From: Fluviicola sp.
Lineage (GTDB): Bacteria > Bacteroidota > Bacteroidia > Flavobacteriales_D > Crocinitomicaceae
NCBI GenBank assembly: GCA_002734085.1
Contig: NVXV01000008.1
Span: 106,268 to 170,267 of the forward strand
Reading direction: 5' to 3'
Length of the DNA: 64,000 nt
Positions 8,205-17,198 of this stretch are shown piece after piece; the first letter of the stretch is position 1, and each line of letters begins with the position of its first letter. The position numbers were made by a program, and so were the translations under genes. The notes under the pieces were generated by a model that saw nothing but the letters and a program-made list of their open reading frames with translations, had not been told where the DNA came from and made no database searches.

Positions 8205-8837
8205 TTAATCGCCTAAAATTTCGATTAATGGTTTTTTGTCAATTTCATGATTCCCATCAAAATCAATTATTTTGAAATTAAAATCTTGTGATTTAAAAAG
8301 TTTTTTAACCTCAGACTCTTTTCCTTTAAAATAAGGATCATTTTTGCCTAGTACAAAGTAGTTTTGGGATTTCATTAAGCTAGACTGATTTGGATCAAAA
8401 TCCAAATCTGGAGGGAAGACTGAAGCCCAAAGGACAAAGATATCTGCATTAAAATTACCGGATTCATGCCACCTCGTAGCTGTCGCACCACCTTGAGAAA
8501 AGCCTAGAAGTATTTTTCTTTCGTACTTTCTTTTATTTAATAAATCTTTTGCTAACATGTCAAGATAGCTGATGTTATCTTCAATATCATCTAACCTCGC
8601 TTCCTTTGTCATCCAAGATGCACCGACTCTTCCGCTTGTGCCTTCCAAATAAAAACGATGCATTCCCTCAGGTGCAATGACGAAATTCTCATTTGGATCT
8701 AACGATTCAAATTTCCGAATAAAATAGTAGGGGAGTTGTCCATATCCATGAAGTACAATCCATACATTTTTGGCACTATCAGCATTTCCATGTGTGAAAT
8801 AGCGGACAGTCTTTTCTATTTTATATTGGTGCTCCAT
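8205..8837 (-). CDS. Phospholipase/carboxylesterase-family alpha/beta hydrolase
   Basis: A 210-residue cytoplasmic serine hydrolase of the phospholipase/carboxylesterase type. The nucleophile elbow is GFSQGG (about residue 102-107). The early VLHGYGQ segment forms the oxyanion-hole strand. A later SxGKNDPYF-like segment (FVLGKNDPYFKG) and GNHEI carry the likely Asp and His. No signal peptide is seen. It overlaps the upstream two-hydrolase gene by 22 bases, so the two are co-expressed. The substrate cannot be read from sequence. Confidence 0.75.
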   Translation of the reverse strand: MEHQYKIEKTVRYFTHGNADSAKNVWIVLHGYGQLPYYFIRKFESLDPNENFVIAPEGMHRFYLEGTSGRVGASWMTKEARLDDIEDNISYLDMLAKDLLNKRKYERKILLGFSQGGATATRWHESGNFNADIFVLWASVFPPDLDFDPNQSSLMKSQNYFVLGKNDPYFKGKESEVKKLFKSQDFNFKIIDFDGNHEIDKKPLIEILGD

Positions 8838-10264
8838 GACTTTATTTTTTCGATAACTTGTTCAGGTTTTTCAAGGTGCGGTGCATGTCCACAATCCTCA
8901 ATAAAATAAGGGATTGCATTTTTCAGTTGCTTACAAATTATGTATACTTGATCGTTCGTTCCGTATTGATCATTCTCTCCTTGGATTATTAAAGCGGGTA
9001 CGTCATTCTTCTTTATGTCTTCCGAAATATCCCAGTTGGAAAAATCATCTGAGAGCCATGTGTTTGCCCAAGCATAAAATAATGACTCTGTTTTTGTACC
9101 GTGATACATTTCTAAGCCTTTCATTTTTCCAGACTCAAAAGCTTCAATAGCCGGGGAGATTCCTTCTTTCGTTTCCTGTTCATTTAATACATGAGCAGCC
9201 ATTGTTACAATTCCTTTAACTTTCTTGGGGTATTTCGATGAATAAAGTAAAGCATTTGTTCCACCATCTGAGTGACCAATTATAATAATATCTTGATTTA
9301 GGTTTATTGATTCAAGAAATGCTGGTAATTGCTCTAAAGCAAAGTGATGTAGATATTTATCATCTCTCTTATTGTTGTATTCAAAGGAGAAGCCGTAGCC
9401 AGGAAACTCTAATATTAGGGCTGGAAGGTTTAAACTATTAGAAACTTTTTCAGGGAAATATTTCCATTTCGCAATTGAACCAATTGCTTCATGTAAAAAG
9501 AGTAGAACAGGTCTATTTTCATTGAGTTCTCCGATAGTTTTGTACGCAATATTTCCAAAACTTGTTTTCGCCCACTTATAAGTAAATGAACTAGTTTGTA
9601 CCTCAATTGCTCTAGCTACATGTTTCGGATTGATAAAACCTAGAGGATGAATAAAACTGGGTATTTCGAAATAATAACTGTTTTGGATTGAATTACAAAT
9701 ATTTAAAGTCTCTTCTTTAGAAACCATTTTGTCTTTTCCTCCACGTAACATACGGACAGGGCATGAAATAGACCGAACTGACTCTTTTGTTATAGAAGGT
9801 TTTTTTCCTAGTTCAATCATGAATGACGCCGTTTTCTTTAAAAGATCGGGTAAATATGAATCGTGAAGACTCAATAGATAATCATAAAACGGTTTGACTT
9901 TAGATTGTAGAAAATCAATATCCAGTGATTGAGTTTCCTTAATTGCTGACTCAGGAGTCCAATCTAGCTTGGTTCCTTGAGTAATAATGCCTTTTATATG
10001 AGTGTTACCACTTTGAGCAAGAGAAAGTGCTATGTAACCGCCTAGACTAAACCCGTAAATAAAACAATCTCCTATTTTTGAAATGTATTCGTCAAAATCA
10101 GTTATTAAATCTTCAATTGTAAATGGAATAGAAGCATCTGATTTGCCACCATGATGCGGAATTTCGTAAATTAAGACATTATAACGCTTTGAAAGAAATG
10201 AAGAAATTTCATCAAATTCTTTTGCATTACCAAGTGCGCCGTGTATTAGTATTAGATTATTCAT
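8816..10264 (-). CDS. Tandem alpha/beta-hydrolase fusion protein
   Basis: A 482-residue single frame holding two complete alpha/beta-hydrolase domains. Domain 1 (about 1-225) has LILIHGALGN, nucleophile elbow YGFSLGGY, the acid strand MLRGGKDKMV and a late His in SFIHPLG. Domain 2 (about 230-482) has LLFLHEAIGS, nucleophile elbow IGHSDGGT, LIIQGENDQYG and the catalytic His in CGHAPHLEKP. The domains differ enough that a recent tandem duplication is unlikely; a gene fusion is the simpler reading. No signal peptide or membrane segment is seen. It follows the efp terminator and overlaps the next esterase gene. Substrate unknown. Confidence 0.75.
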   Translation of the reverse strand: MNNLILIHGALGNAKEFDEISSFLSKRYNVLIYEIPHHGGKSDASIPFTIEDLITDFDEYISKIGDCFIYGFSLGGYIALSLAQSGNTHIKGIITQGTKLDWTPESAIKETQSLDIDFLQSKVKPFYDYLLSLHDSYLPDLLKKTASFMIELGKKPSITKESVRSISCPVRMLRGGKDKMVSKEETLNICNSIQNSYYFEIPSFIHPLGFINPKHVARAIEVQTSSFTYKWAKTSFGNIAYKTIGELNENRPVLLFLHEAIGSIAKWKYFPEKVSNSLNLPALILEFPGYGFSFEYNNKRDDKYLHHFALEQLPAFLESINLNQDIIIIGHSDGGTNALLYSSKYPKKVKGIVTMAAHVLNEQETKEGISPAIEAFESGKMKGLEMYHGTKTESLFYAWANTWLSDDFSNWDISEDIKKNDVPALIIQGENDQYGTNDQVYIICKQLKNAIPYFIEDCGHAPHLEKPEQVIEKIKSWSTNIK

Positions 10265-10275
10265 TTATGAGTTAT

Positions 10276-10308
10276 AAAAAAAAGCCCAAACGATTCGTCG
10301 GGCTTTTT
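10276..10308 (-). terminator. Intrinsic terminator after efp
   Basis: AAAAAGCCC (10279-10287) pairs with GGGCTTTTT (10300-10308) around a 12-base loop that can itself pair further. On the minus strand the stem is followed by a run of eight T's (10283-10276), placed 19 bases after the efp stop. It could also act on the plus strand. Confidence 0.85.
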
Positions 10309-10326
10309 AATAAATATTTAATTCAG

Positions 10327-10893
10327 TTACTTAATTCTTTCGACGTAAGTTCCTGTACGAGTATCTACTTTTATTTTTTCACCGTTATCTATAAACAAAG
10401 GAACTCGAATCTCTGCTCCAGTATCTATTGTGGCTGGTTTAAGGGTGTTTGTAGCTGTATCTCCTTTAATCCCTGGCTCTGTATACGTGATTTCTGCTTC
10501 AATATACATAGGAAGATCAACCAATAAAGGCATTTCTTCTTCGGCATGGAAAGTTATTTCGCAAATCATTCCTTCTTTTAAGTATTCTGGCTGATCAACT
10601 AATTTAGTTGGAATCATTACTTGCTCGAAAGTTTCTGTATGCATGAAGTGGTATCCAATACCTTCCTCAACATAAAGAAATTGATATGGGCGTCGTTCTA
10701 TGCGTATAACATCAATTTTGTGACCAGCAGAGAATGTGTGTTCCAATACCTTTCCACTTTCAATATCACGCATTTTTGTTCTAACAAAAGCGGGTCCTTT
10801 ACCAGGTTTTACGTGTTGGAATTCAATAATTGTTACCAATTTACCATTCCAGTCGAGGCACAAGCCATTTTTAATATCAGATGTAGTTGCCAT
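10327..10893 (-). CDS. efp: Translation elongation factor P
   Basis: Relieves ribosome stalling at polyproline stretches by stimulating peptide-bond formation from the E site. All 188 residues form the three beta-barrel domains. The loop KPGKGPAF carries the residue usually modified in EF-P (Lys32, equivalent to E. coli Lys34). The C-terminal signature IRVPLFIDNGEKIKVDTRTG is intact. A minus-strand TATATTTG -7 box at 10914-10921 lies 20 bases upstream. A modification enzyme is not encoded in the window. Confidence 0.97.
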   Translation of the reverse strand: MATTSDIKNGLCLDWNGKLVTIIEFQHVKPGKGPAFVRTKMRDIESGKVLEHTFSAGHKIDVIRIERRPYQFLYVEEGIGYHFMHTETFEQVMIPTKLVDQPEYLKEGMICEITFHAEEEMPLLVDLPMYIEAEITYTEPGIKGDTATNTLKPATIDTGAEIRVPLFIDNGEKIKVDTRTGTYVERIK

Positions 10894-10913
10894 ATTATAA
10901 TTTATAAAGTTGT

Positions 10914-10921
10914 CAAATATA
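10914..10921 (-). promoter_or_regulatory. Predicted -7 box for efp
   Basis: Minus-strand TATATTTG fits TAnnTTTG and ends 20 bases before the efp ATG. The -33 element is not clear. Confidence 0.45.
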
Positions 10922-10945
10922 AAAAGATTAAATTATTTGTGCGGT

Positions 10946-11596
10946 TCAAGTATTTCTTAATTCTTTAATGGTTTGAACTGGATCGTCAGATTTAAAAACA
11001 AAACTTCCAGCAACTAAAGCTGAAGCTCCTGCATCTACTAAAGATTTTGCATTGTCGCTATTTACTCCTCCATCAACTTCAATTATTGTAGTGGCCCCTT
11101 TATTATCGATCAAGTTCTTAAGTTTACGTACCTTGTCTACAGTCGAAGGGATAAATTTTTGTCCGCCAAACCCAGGATTTACAGACATAATTAATACAAC
11201 ATCGATATCCTTAATTACATCTTGAAGTAGATCAACGGGTGTGTGAGGATTGATGGCAACTCCCGTTTTCATTCCGGCTGCTTTTATTGCCTGAAGCGTG
11301 CGATGTAAGTGCCTACAAACTTCATAATGTACAGTCAGAATTTCTGCACCGGCCTCTTTAAAGTCTTCAATGTAGTCGTCTGGTGTTTCAATCATTAGAT
11401 GGACATCGAGTGGCTTTTCTGCATGTTTATGAATCGCTTTCATCACAGGTAATCCAAACGAAATATTAGGAACGAATTGCCCATCCATAATGTCAATGTG
11501 TATCCAGTCTGCTTCACTACTGTTTAACATTTTCACATCGCGTTCTAGATTTGCGAAATCAGCCGCTAAAATTGAGGGAGAAACTATTGTACTCAT
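10946..11596 (-). CDS. rpe: Ribulose-phosphate 3-epimerase
   Basis: Interconverts ribulose-5-phosphate and xylulose-5-phosphate in the pentose phosphate pathway. The TIM-barrel motifs are complete: SPSILAADF at the N-terminus, HIDIMDGQFVPN (metal ligands His and Asp), LDVHLMIETP, the MSVNPGFGGQKF loop, and EVDGGVN with the second catalytic Asp. Length 216 residues is standard. A minus-strand TATTTTTG box at 11614-11621 is 17 bases upstream of the start and probably the -7 element. Confidence 0.97.
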   Translation of the reverse strand: MSTIVSPSILAADFANLERDVKMLNSSEADWIHIDIMDGQFVPNISFGLPVMKAIHKHAEKPLDVHLMIETPDDYIEDFKEAGAEILTVHYEVCRHLHRTLQAIKAAGMKTGVAINPHTPVDLLQDVIKDIDVVLIMSVNPGFGGQKFIPSTVDKVRKLKNLIDNKGATTIIEVDGGVNSDNAKSLVDAGASALVAGSFVFKSDDPVQTIKELRNT

Positions 11597-11613
11597 ATAT
11601 TTTTTTGTTTGAA

Positions 11614-11621
11614 CAAAAATA
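11614..11621 (-). promoter_or_regulatory. Predicted -7 box for rpe
   Basis: Minus-strand TATTTTTG (TAnnTTTG type) ends 17 bases before the rpe ATG; no clear -33 TTTG at the expected distance. Confidence 0.4.
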
Positions 11622-11640
11622 ATAATTCCTTTGGGATAGT

Positions 11641-13230
11641 TTAAGGTAAGTTTGCCTCAAATAGTTTCATGTATTTTTCTTCTCTGCCATAAATGTCATT
11701 ATGGAACCGAATTTGATCGGTAGAATCATCAATTACGGCAGTTCTATATCTTATGTGAACTAAAAATTGGTTGTTAATATTTAAATAAGTTTCTTCATCC
11801 CTGCCGACCAATGAATCCAAAGAGTCTTTGTAGACATGATCCTCCAATTCAAGTATTTTTTTAGCGAGTTCAAAGGGGTGTTCCACTCGAATACATCCAT
11901 GACTAAAGTTTCTTTCTTCTCGTGCAAACAAATGTTTAGCGGGTGTATCGTGAATGTAAACGGCGTGTTTATTAGGGAATAGAAATTTTAACAAACCTAA
12001 ACTATTCGATGATCCACTAGATTGTTTAACTCTAAAAGGAAATGTTTTAGAAGTTATAGTTTTCCAATTTACGCTGTCAGGAGAGATTGTTTCACCTTTT
12101 TTAGTTAAAATATAATTTTTCTTACTAAAATAATTTGAGTCTTTCCTAGCTCCATATAAAATCTCAGTGCTTGCAATAGAATAGGGTACATGCCAATACG
12201 GACGAGTAACAATATATTCTAAAGTAGCTTCAAACTCTGGTGTCTGAGTCAAATTTGCACCTGCGACAACTTTATGTTTTGCAACAATAGTGTCTTTGTT
12301 GTAAAAATGTAAAAGAAAAGAAGGTATATTAACTTCTATATATTTTGAACTTATCAGTGAGTCTGGAGTGGATTTAAGCTTTTCTAGTGCTATAACTCCC
12401 TTGTAAAAACGCTGTAGATTTGATTGGTGTAAAACTCTTAAAGAGTTCTTTCCTAAAACCCCATCGGGTTTTAACCCATTGAGATATTGAAAATTTTTAA
12501 ATACATGAGTCAAACTATCTCTGGAGATATTTACATCATTTATAAACCCTTTTTCCTTCAAATTCAAAGCGATTTTATTACTATCTGACCCCAATGAATC
12601 CTTTTGATCAACTTTTATTATGTTTTCGTTCAATGGATATAAACTCGTAAAGTCATTTAGTGATTTATGAAGTGTAGGAATATTTATACTCTTATTTCCA
12701 AAGAAAAGCAGGTGTGAAACCCAATCATTACTAGCTATTTTAGAATTGAGAAATTTATCTAAGTGAACCAGGTCAGCAAATCCGTGGTCGTTAATTGTAC
12801 TATCTTTAAAATTTATTAAACCTCTCGATTGAATATCCAAGTACTCTGATAATCTGAGTAAAGTCAAAATTTCTTTTTGATAAGGAGTATTTGAACTATA
12901 ATAAGGCCTGGAATCTAAAGTCTTTAATGGTAAATTAAGTTTTATATCATCGTTTATATACTCGGTAAAGTATAAATCTTCTAAAAGACTGTCTTTCACC
13001 CAAAGTGTTTTAAAATTCCTTGCTTCATAAAAAGCCATAACATATTCAACACTCTCATTATTGATATTTATAGAATCTGTTATATGATTTAGAGCATAAG
13101 TCAGACGTTGCTCATCAGTAGAGGGATAGTTATTATCGTGGTCATTATCTATCAACGAAGAACAACCATTAAACAGTACTACAGAAACTCCAACTGTTAA
13201 AAAAAACGATATGGTAAAGCGTAGTCTCAT
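11641..13230 (-). CDS. YcbB-like L,D-transpeptidase lipoprotein
   Basis: Predicted to form 3-3 crosslinks in peptidoglycan or attach proteins to it. The N-terminus has a lipoprotein signal with lipobox ending at Cys23 (LFNGC). Residues ~40-240 resemble the helical scaffold domain of YcbB/LdtD-type enzymes. A peptidoglycan-binding-like repeat follows (FQYLNGLKPDGVLGKNSL, about 248-265). The YkuD catalytic domain occupies ~295-470 with the diagnostic SHGCIRVEHP motif, whose Cys (about 445) is the nucleophile. Length 529 residues fits the YcbB group. It is the first gene of the minus-strand run and is divergent from the rhomboid gene. Confidence 0.9.
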   Translation of the reverse strand: MRLRFTISFFLTVGVSVVLFNGCSSLIDNDHDNNYPSTDEQRLTYALNHITDSININNESVEYVMAFYEARNFKTLWVKDSLLEDLYFTEYINDDIKLNLPLKTLDSRPYYSSNTPYQKEILTLLRLSEYLDIQSRGLINFKDSTINDHGFADLVHLDKFLNSKIASNDWVSHLLFFGNKSINIPTLHKSLNDFTSLYPLNENIIKVDQKDSLGSDSNKIALNLKEKGFINDVNISRDSLTHVFKNFQYLNGLKPDGVLGKNSLRVLHQSNLQRFYKGVIALEKLKSTPDSLISSKYIEVNIPSFLLHFYNKDTIVAKHKVVAGANLTQTPEFEATLEYIVTRPYWHVPYSIASTEILYGARKDSNYFSKKNYILTKKGETISPDSVNWKTITSKTFPFRVKQSSGSSNSLGLLKFLFPNKHAVYIHDTPAKHLFAREERNFSHGCIRVEHPFELAKKILELEDHVYKDSLDSLVGRDEETYLNINNQFLVHIRYRTAVIDDSTDQIRFHNDIYGREEKYMKLFEANLP

Positions 13231-13322
13231 TACTTTTTGTAATATTACGAGGTAAGTTAAGCATTTAATGGGATAACTAAAGATTATTGAACATTATTTT
13301 TTTAATAAATTTGATTTAACGT

Positions 13323-13952
13323 ATGGAGTTTCAGTATTATCCAATTACACTTATAATAATAATTTCAACCGTATTGCTTTCAATTAAGGCATTTAACGAT
13401 CCAGAGTTGAAGTTTAGATGGGTGTTTTATCCTTTTAAGATAAAAAGAGAGAAACAGACGTACAGAGTAGTTTCTCATATGTTTATTCATGGAGATTACA
13501 TGCATTTACTTTTTAATATGTTTGTATTATTTTCTTTTGGAAGAAATCTTGAGTATATTTTTGGAGAATATTTTGGAGTTGGCATCGGTAAAATTCATTT
13601 CGTTGTTTTGTACCTCGTTGGTGGATTAGCATCTTCAATTTGGCCTTATACGAGAAATTATGATAATCCGAATTATATGAGCCTGGGTGCTTCGGGTGCG
13701 GTTTCAGCTGTATTGTTTGCCACGATCTTATGGTTACCTAGTCAGCCCTTGAACTTAATGTTTATTCCAATAGACATACCGGCTTGGGTTGTTGGGGTTT
13801 TATACCTCGGTTTTGAATATTATATGAGTAAAAAAGGAGGTACAGGTATCGCTCATGATGCCCATTTTGGCGGAGCTGTATTCGGTATAGCATATATTTT
13901 ATTTATTAATTTTGATAAGGGAATAGAATTTATTTCGTATATTTTCAGTTGA
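13323..13952 (+). CDS. Rhomboid family intramembrane serine protease
   Basis: A six-transmembrane intramembrane protease of 209 residues. The catalytic serine is in LGASGAVS (about residue 126) and the catalytic histidine in HDAHFGGAVFG (about 180). An upstream HxxHLLFNM motif (HGDYMHLLFNMF) forms the conserved loop region. A TAAATTTG box at 13306-13313 ends 9 bases before the ATG and may be the -7 element. It is followed after one base by the aminotransferase gene, so the two are co-transcribed. Confidence 0.93.
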   Translation: MEFQYYPITLIIIISTVLLSIKAFNDPELKFRWVFYPFKIKREKQTYRVVSHMFIHGDYMHLLFNMFVLFSFGRNLEYIFGEYFGVGIGKIHFVVLYLVGGLASSIWPYTRNYDNPNYMSLGASGAVSAVLFATILWLPSQPLNLMFIPIDIPAWVVGVLYLGFEYYMSKKGGTGIAHDAHFGGAVFGIAYILFINFDKGIEFISYIFS

Positions 13953-13953
13953 T

Positions 13954-14796
13954 ATGGCGCTACTATACATCAATAATAACGGGGAAGTCCTTAAAAATGA
14001 AGGAGCTACTTTGTCTTCTGCTAACAGAGGACACCTTTATGGTGATGGATTATTTGAAAGTATACGCGTTAAAAATGGTAAGCCACTCAATCTAGACGCA
14101 CATTTCATGCGGATGATTGAAGGTGCGATTGCACTCAAAATGCGTGTTCCAAAATTTTATACTACAGACTTTTTTAGAGAGAAGGTACAAGAGCTATTAG
14201 ATGCTTCTAGTATCGATAAAGGTGGTAGAATTAGAATATCCATCGACAGAGCGTCTGGTGGCACTTATACTCCTGAATCAAACGAAACGACCTATTTTAT
14301 TGAGGTATACCCAATAAACAATAACGATTACAAACTCAACAGTAAAGGATGGGAGATTGATTTGTACTCTACAATGAGAAAACATAAATCACCTATTTCT
14401 AATTTTAAAACAAAAAATGCTTTACTCTATGTCATGTGTGGAATTGAAGCAAGAGAAAAAAATCTTGACGACTTACTAATTACTGACCCGAAAGGTGGAA
14501 TTTTAGAAGGATCTAGTAGTAATCTCTTTGTTGTGAGCAATGGTGTGCTGTATACTCCTGGTTTAGAAGAAGGGTGTGTAGGAGGGGTGATGAGAATGAG
14601 TGTTATAAATACAGCTTTGGAAAATAGTATGAAAGTCTATGAAAGTGCTATTATGCCACAAAATTTATTAGCAGCAGATGAAGTATTTTTAACGAATGCG
14701 ATTAAAGGAATAATTTGGGTTGGAGGTTATAGAACAAAACGATATAAAAATGATACATCAACTAAACTCATTGAATTATTGAACAAAACGCTTTAA
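13954..14796 (+). CDS. Class IV PLP-dependent aminotransferase (4-amino-4-deoxychorismate lyase/branched-chain aminotransferase-like)
   Basis: A fold-type IV PLP enzyme of 280 residues. The N-terminal RGHLYGDGLFESIRVKNG segment and the SNFKTKNALLYV segment, holding the PLP lysine (about 153), are diagnostic. The phosphate-binding LEGSSSNLFVV region is intact. The family includes PabC lyases of folate synthesis, IlvE transaminases and D-amino-acid transaminases; sequence reading does not separate them, but the length and FESIRV start favour a PabC-like or D-amino-acid form. It starts one base after the rhomboid stop. Confidence 0.8.
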   Translation: MALLYINNNGEVLKNEGATLSSANRGHLYGDGLFESIRVKNGKPLNLDAHFMRMIEGAIALKMRVPKFYTTDFFREKVQELLDASSIDKGGRIRISIDRASGGTYTPESNETTYFIEVYPINNNDYKLNSKGWEIDLYSTMRKHKSPISNFKTKNALLYVMCGIEAREKNLDDLLITDPKGGILEGSSSNLFVVSNGVLYTPGLEEGCVGGVMRMSVINTALENSMKVYESAIMPQNLLAADEVFLTNAIKGIIWVGGYRTKRYKNDTSTKLIELLNKTL

Positions 14797-14828
14797 CAAG
14801 GTGTTTCTAAAATAAAACATACATTAAA

Positions 14829-15362
14829 ATGAAAATAGTCGGATTTGCTGGAAGTAACAGTAAGAAATCAATCAACAAACAATTTGTAAAATATACTTTA
14901 GAACAATTAAAAGACCACGAAATTCATCTTCTCGACCTAAACGATTTTGAAATCCCAATGTTCGGTGTAGATAGAGAGGAGGAAAAAGGTTATCCCAATA
15001 AAGTAAAGGAATTCATAGAAATTATTCAGTCTGCTGATGGTTTAGTAGTGTCTCTTGCAGAGCACAACGGAGCGTATACAGCTGTTTTTAAGAACCTCAT
15101 GGATTGGTGCTCAAGATACGAGCTGAAATTTTTTAATAAAATTCCTATGCTTTTATTATCTACCTCTCCTGGCGGTTATGGAGGAGGGAACTCTATGGAG
15201 TTGGGATTGAGTCGACTTCCTAAGTTTGACGCTAATATCGTTGCTAATTTTTCGCTTCCTAAGTTCAATGACAATTTTAACAACGAAAATGGAATTAAAG
15301 ATGATGAACTACGGGCTAATTACGAAGCTAAACTACAAGAGTTCAAGAAAGAACTAATATAG
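14829..15362 (+). CDS. NADPH-dependent FMN reductase family protein
   Basis: A flavodoxin-like NAD(P)H:FMN oxidoreductase of 177 residues. The N-terminal phosphate-binding strand-loop reads IVGFAGSNSKKSINKQ. The second flavin loop is AEHNGAYTAVFKNLMDW and the third LLLSTSPGGYGG. These match the azoreductase/FMN-reductase group. It lies 32 bases after the aminotransferase gene on the same strand. The physiological electron acceptor is unknown. Confidence 0.85.
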   Translation: MKIVGFAGSNSKKSINKQFVKYTLEQLKDHEIHLLDLNDFEIPMFGVDREEEKGYPNKVKEFIEIIQSADGLVVSLAEHNGAYTAVFKNLMDWCSRYELKFFNKIPMLLLSTSPGGYGGGNSMELGLSRLPKFDANIVANFSLPKFNDNFNNENGIKDDELRANYEAKLQEFKKELI

Positions 15363-15490
15363 CCTTTTTTAGAGATTTATTCAATCATACTTGTGTCATT
15401 TTTATTGGGATACCCCCCTGATTAATTGCTATAGTAAATCATTCACATTCCTAAAAAAAATGATTATCTTCGCACCAACAAAATCAGTAT

Positions 15491-17176
15491 ATGTCAGACG
15501 ATAAAAAAGTGATATTTTCGATGATGGGAGTGAGTAAATCTACTCCTGCAGGAAAACAAATTATAAAAGATATTTCTCTTTCTTTCTATTATGGTGCAAA
15601 GATTGGAATCATTGGTTTGAATGGTTCTGGTAAATCGACTGTAATGAAGATTATTGCAGGTATCGATAAGGATTTTAGAGGTGATCTAACCATTTCTGAT
15701 GGGTATACAGTCGGTTATTTACCACAGGAGCCTGAATTGGATCCTTCAAAAACTGTGAAAGAAATCGTTATGGAAGGTGTTCAAGGCACAGTTGATATTC
15801 TTAAAGAATACGAGGAAATCAATAATGCTTTCATGGATGAAGCGGTGATGAATGATCCAGATAAAATGGAGAAACTCATCGAACGTCAGGGTGAGGTTCA
15901 AGATAAAATCGATCATTTAGATGCATGGGAACTAGATGCACAGCTGGATAGAGCGATGGATGCATTGCGTTGTCCTCCTGACGATCAAAACGTAGAGAAT
16001 TTATCTGGTGGAGAACGCCGTAGAATTGCTTTGACACGTCTTTTACTTCAAAATCCAGACATCTTGTTGTTAGATGAGCCGACAAACCATTTGGATGCTG
16101 AATCGATTCATTGGTTGGAACAGCATTTGGAACAATATAAAGGAACAGTTATCGCTGTTACTCACGACCGTTACTTCCTAGATAACGTTTCTGGTTGGAT
16201 TCTTGAGCTTGATAGAGGCGAAGGAATTCCATGGAAAGGTAATTATTCATCTTGGTTGGATCAAAAGTCTAAGCGTTTGAGTCAAGAAGAAAAACAAGCT
16301 TCAAAAAGGCAAAAAATGCTTGAACGTGAGTTAGAATGGGTGCGTTTGAATCCAAAAGGCAGACAAGCGAAAAGCAAAGCGCGTTTGAACAATTACGATA
16401 AACTTTTATCTGAAGACGCTAAAGCGAAAGAAGCTCAACTTGAGATACCGATTCCAAACGGGCCAAGATTAGGTTCTAACGTTATCGATGCCGAGCATGT
16501 AAGAAAAGCATTTGGAGATAAATTGTTGTATGATGATTTGAATTTTCAGTTACCTCCGAACGGTATCGTAGGTATCATTGGACCAAATGGTGCGGGTAAG
16601 ACTACTATTTTTAAGATGATCATGGGGGAGTTAGAGCCCGATGCGGGAACGTTTAAAGTCGGTGAGACCGTTAAGATTGGCTATGTGGATCAGGCACATG
16701 CTGATTTAGATCCAGAAAAATCTGTTTTTGATGTTGTTTCTGGCGGTACAGAGCATATTGAAATTGGAGATCAAAAAGTGAATGCTCGTGCATACTTGTC
16801 AAAATTCGCTTTTGCTGGTTCTGATCAAAATAAAAAGGTAGGTGTACTTTCCGGTGGTGAAAGGAACCGTTTGCATTTAGCAATGACGCTCAAAACTGAA
16901 GCTAATGTATTACTTTTAGATGAGCCGACTAATGATATCGATATTAATACGTTGCGCGCGTTAGAAGAAGGTATAATGAACTTCGCAGGTTGTGCTGTGG
17001 TTATCTCTCACGATAGATGGTTCCTGGATAGAATTTGTACACATATTTTAGCATTCGAAGGGGATTCTCAAGTATACGCTTTTGAAGGAAGCTTCTCAGA
17101 TTATGAAGAAAACAAAAAGAAACGTTTAGGTGATACTTCTCCTACACGATTGAAATATAGAAAACTGGTTAAATAA
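15491..17176 (+). CDS. ettA: Energy-dependent translational throttle protein EttA (ABC-F)
   Basis: A ribosome-associated ABC-F ATPase that binds the E site and gates the first elongation steps by ADP/ATP ratio. It has two ABC domains: Walker A GLNGSGKST (about 44) and GPNGAGKTT (about 366), signature LSGGERRRIALT and LSGGERNRLHLA, Walker B LLLDEPTNHLD and LLLDEPTNDID. The PtIM linker with KSKARLNNYDKL lies between. Length 561 residues matches EttA (E. coli 555) and the N-terminus (KVIFSMMGVSK) is EttA-type. A TATCTTCG element about 15463-15470 may be its -7 box. Confidence 0.95.
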   Translation: MSDDKKVIFSMMGVSKSTPAGKQIIKDISLSFYYGAKIGIIGLNGSGKSTVMKIIAGIDKDFRGDLTISDGYTVGYLPQEPELDPSKTVKEIVMEGVQGTVDILKEYEEINNAFMDEAVMNDPDKMEKLIERQGEVQDKIDHLDAWELDAQLDRAMDALRCPPDDQNVENLSGGERRRIALTRLLLQNPDILLLDEPTNHLDAESIHWLEQHLEQYKGTVIAVTHDRYFLDNVSGWILELDRGEGIPWKGNYSSWLDQKSKRLSQEEKQASKRQKMLERELEWVRLNPKGRQAKSKARLNNYDKLLSEDAKAKEAQLEIPIPNGPRLGSNVIDAEHVRKAFGDKLLYDDLNFQLPPNGIVGIIGPNGAGKTTIFKMIMGELEPDAGTFKVGETVKIGYVDQAHADLDPEKSVFDVVSGGTEHIEIGDQKVNARAYLSKFAFAGSDQNKKVGVLSGGERNRLHLAMTLKTEANVLLLDEPTNDIDINTLRALEEGIMNFAGCAVVISHDRWFLDRICTHILAFEGDSQVYAFEGSFSDYEENKKKRLGDTSPTRLKYRKLVK

Positions 17177-17198
17177 CAAATAAAGAGATTACATTTTT

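Noticed and set aside
10189..10527. 112-residue plus-strand frame across the efp end and terminator
   Set aside because: It runs through a terminator hairpin and the antisense of efp and has no family features.
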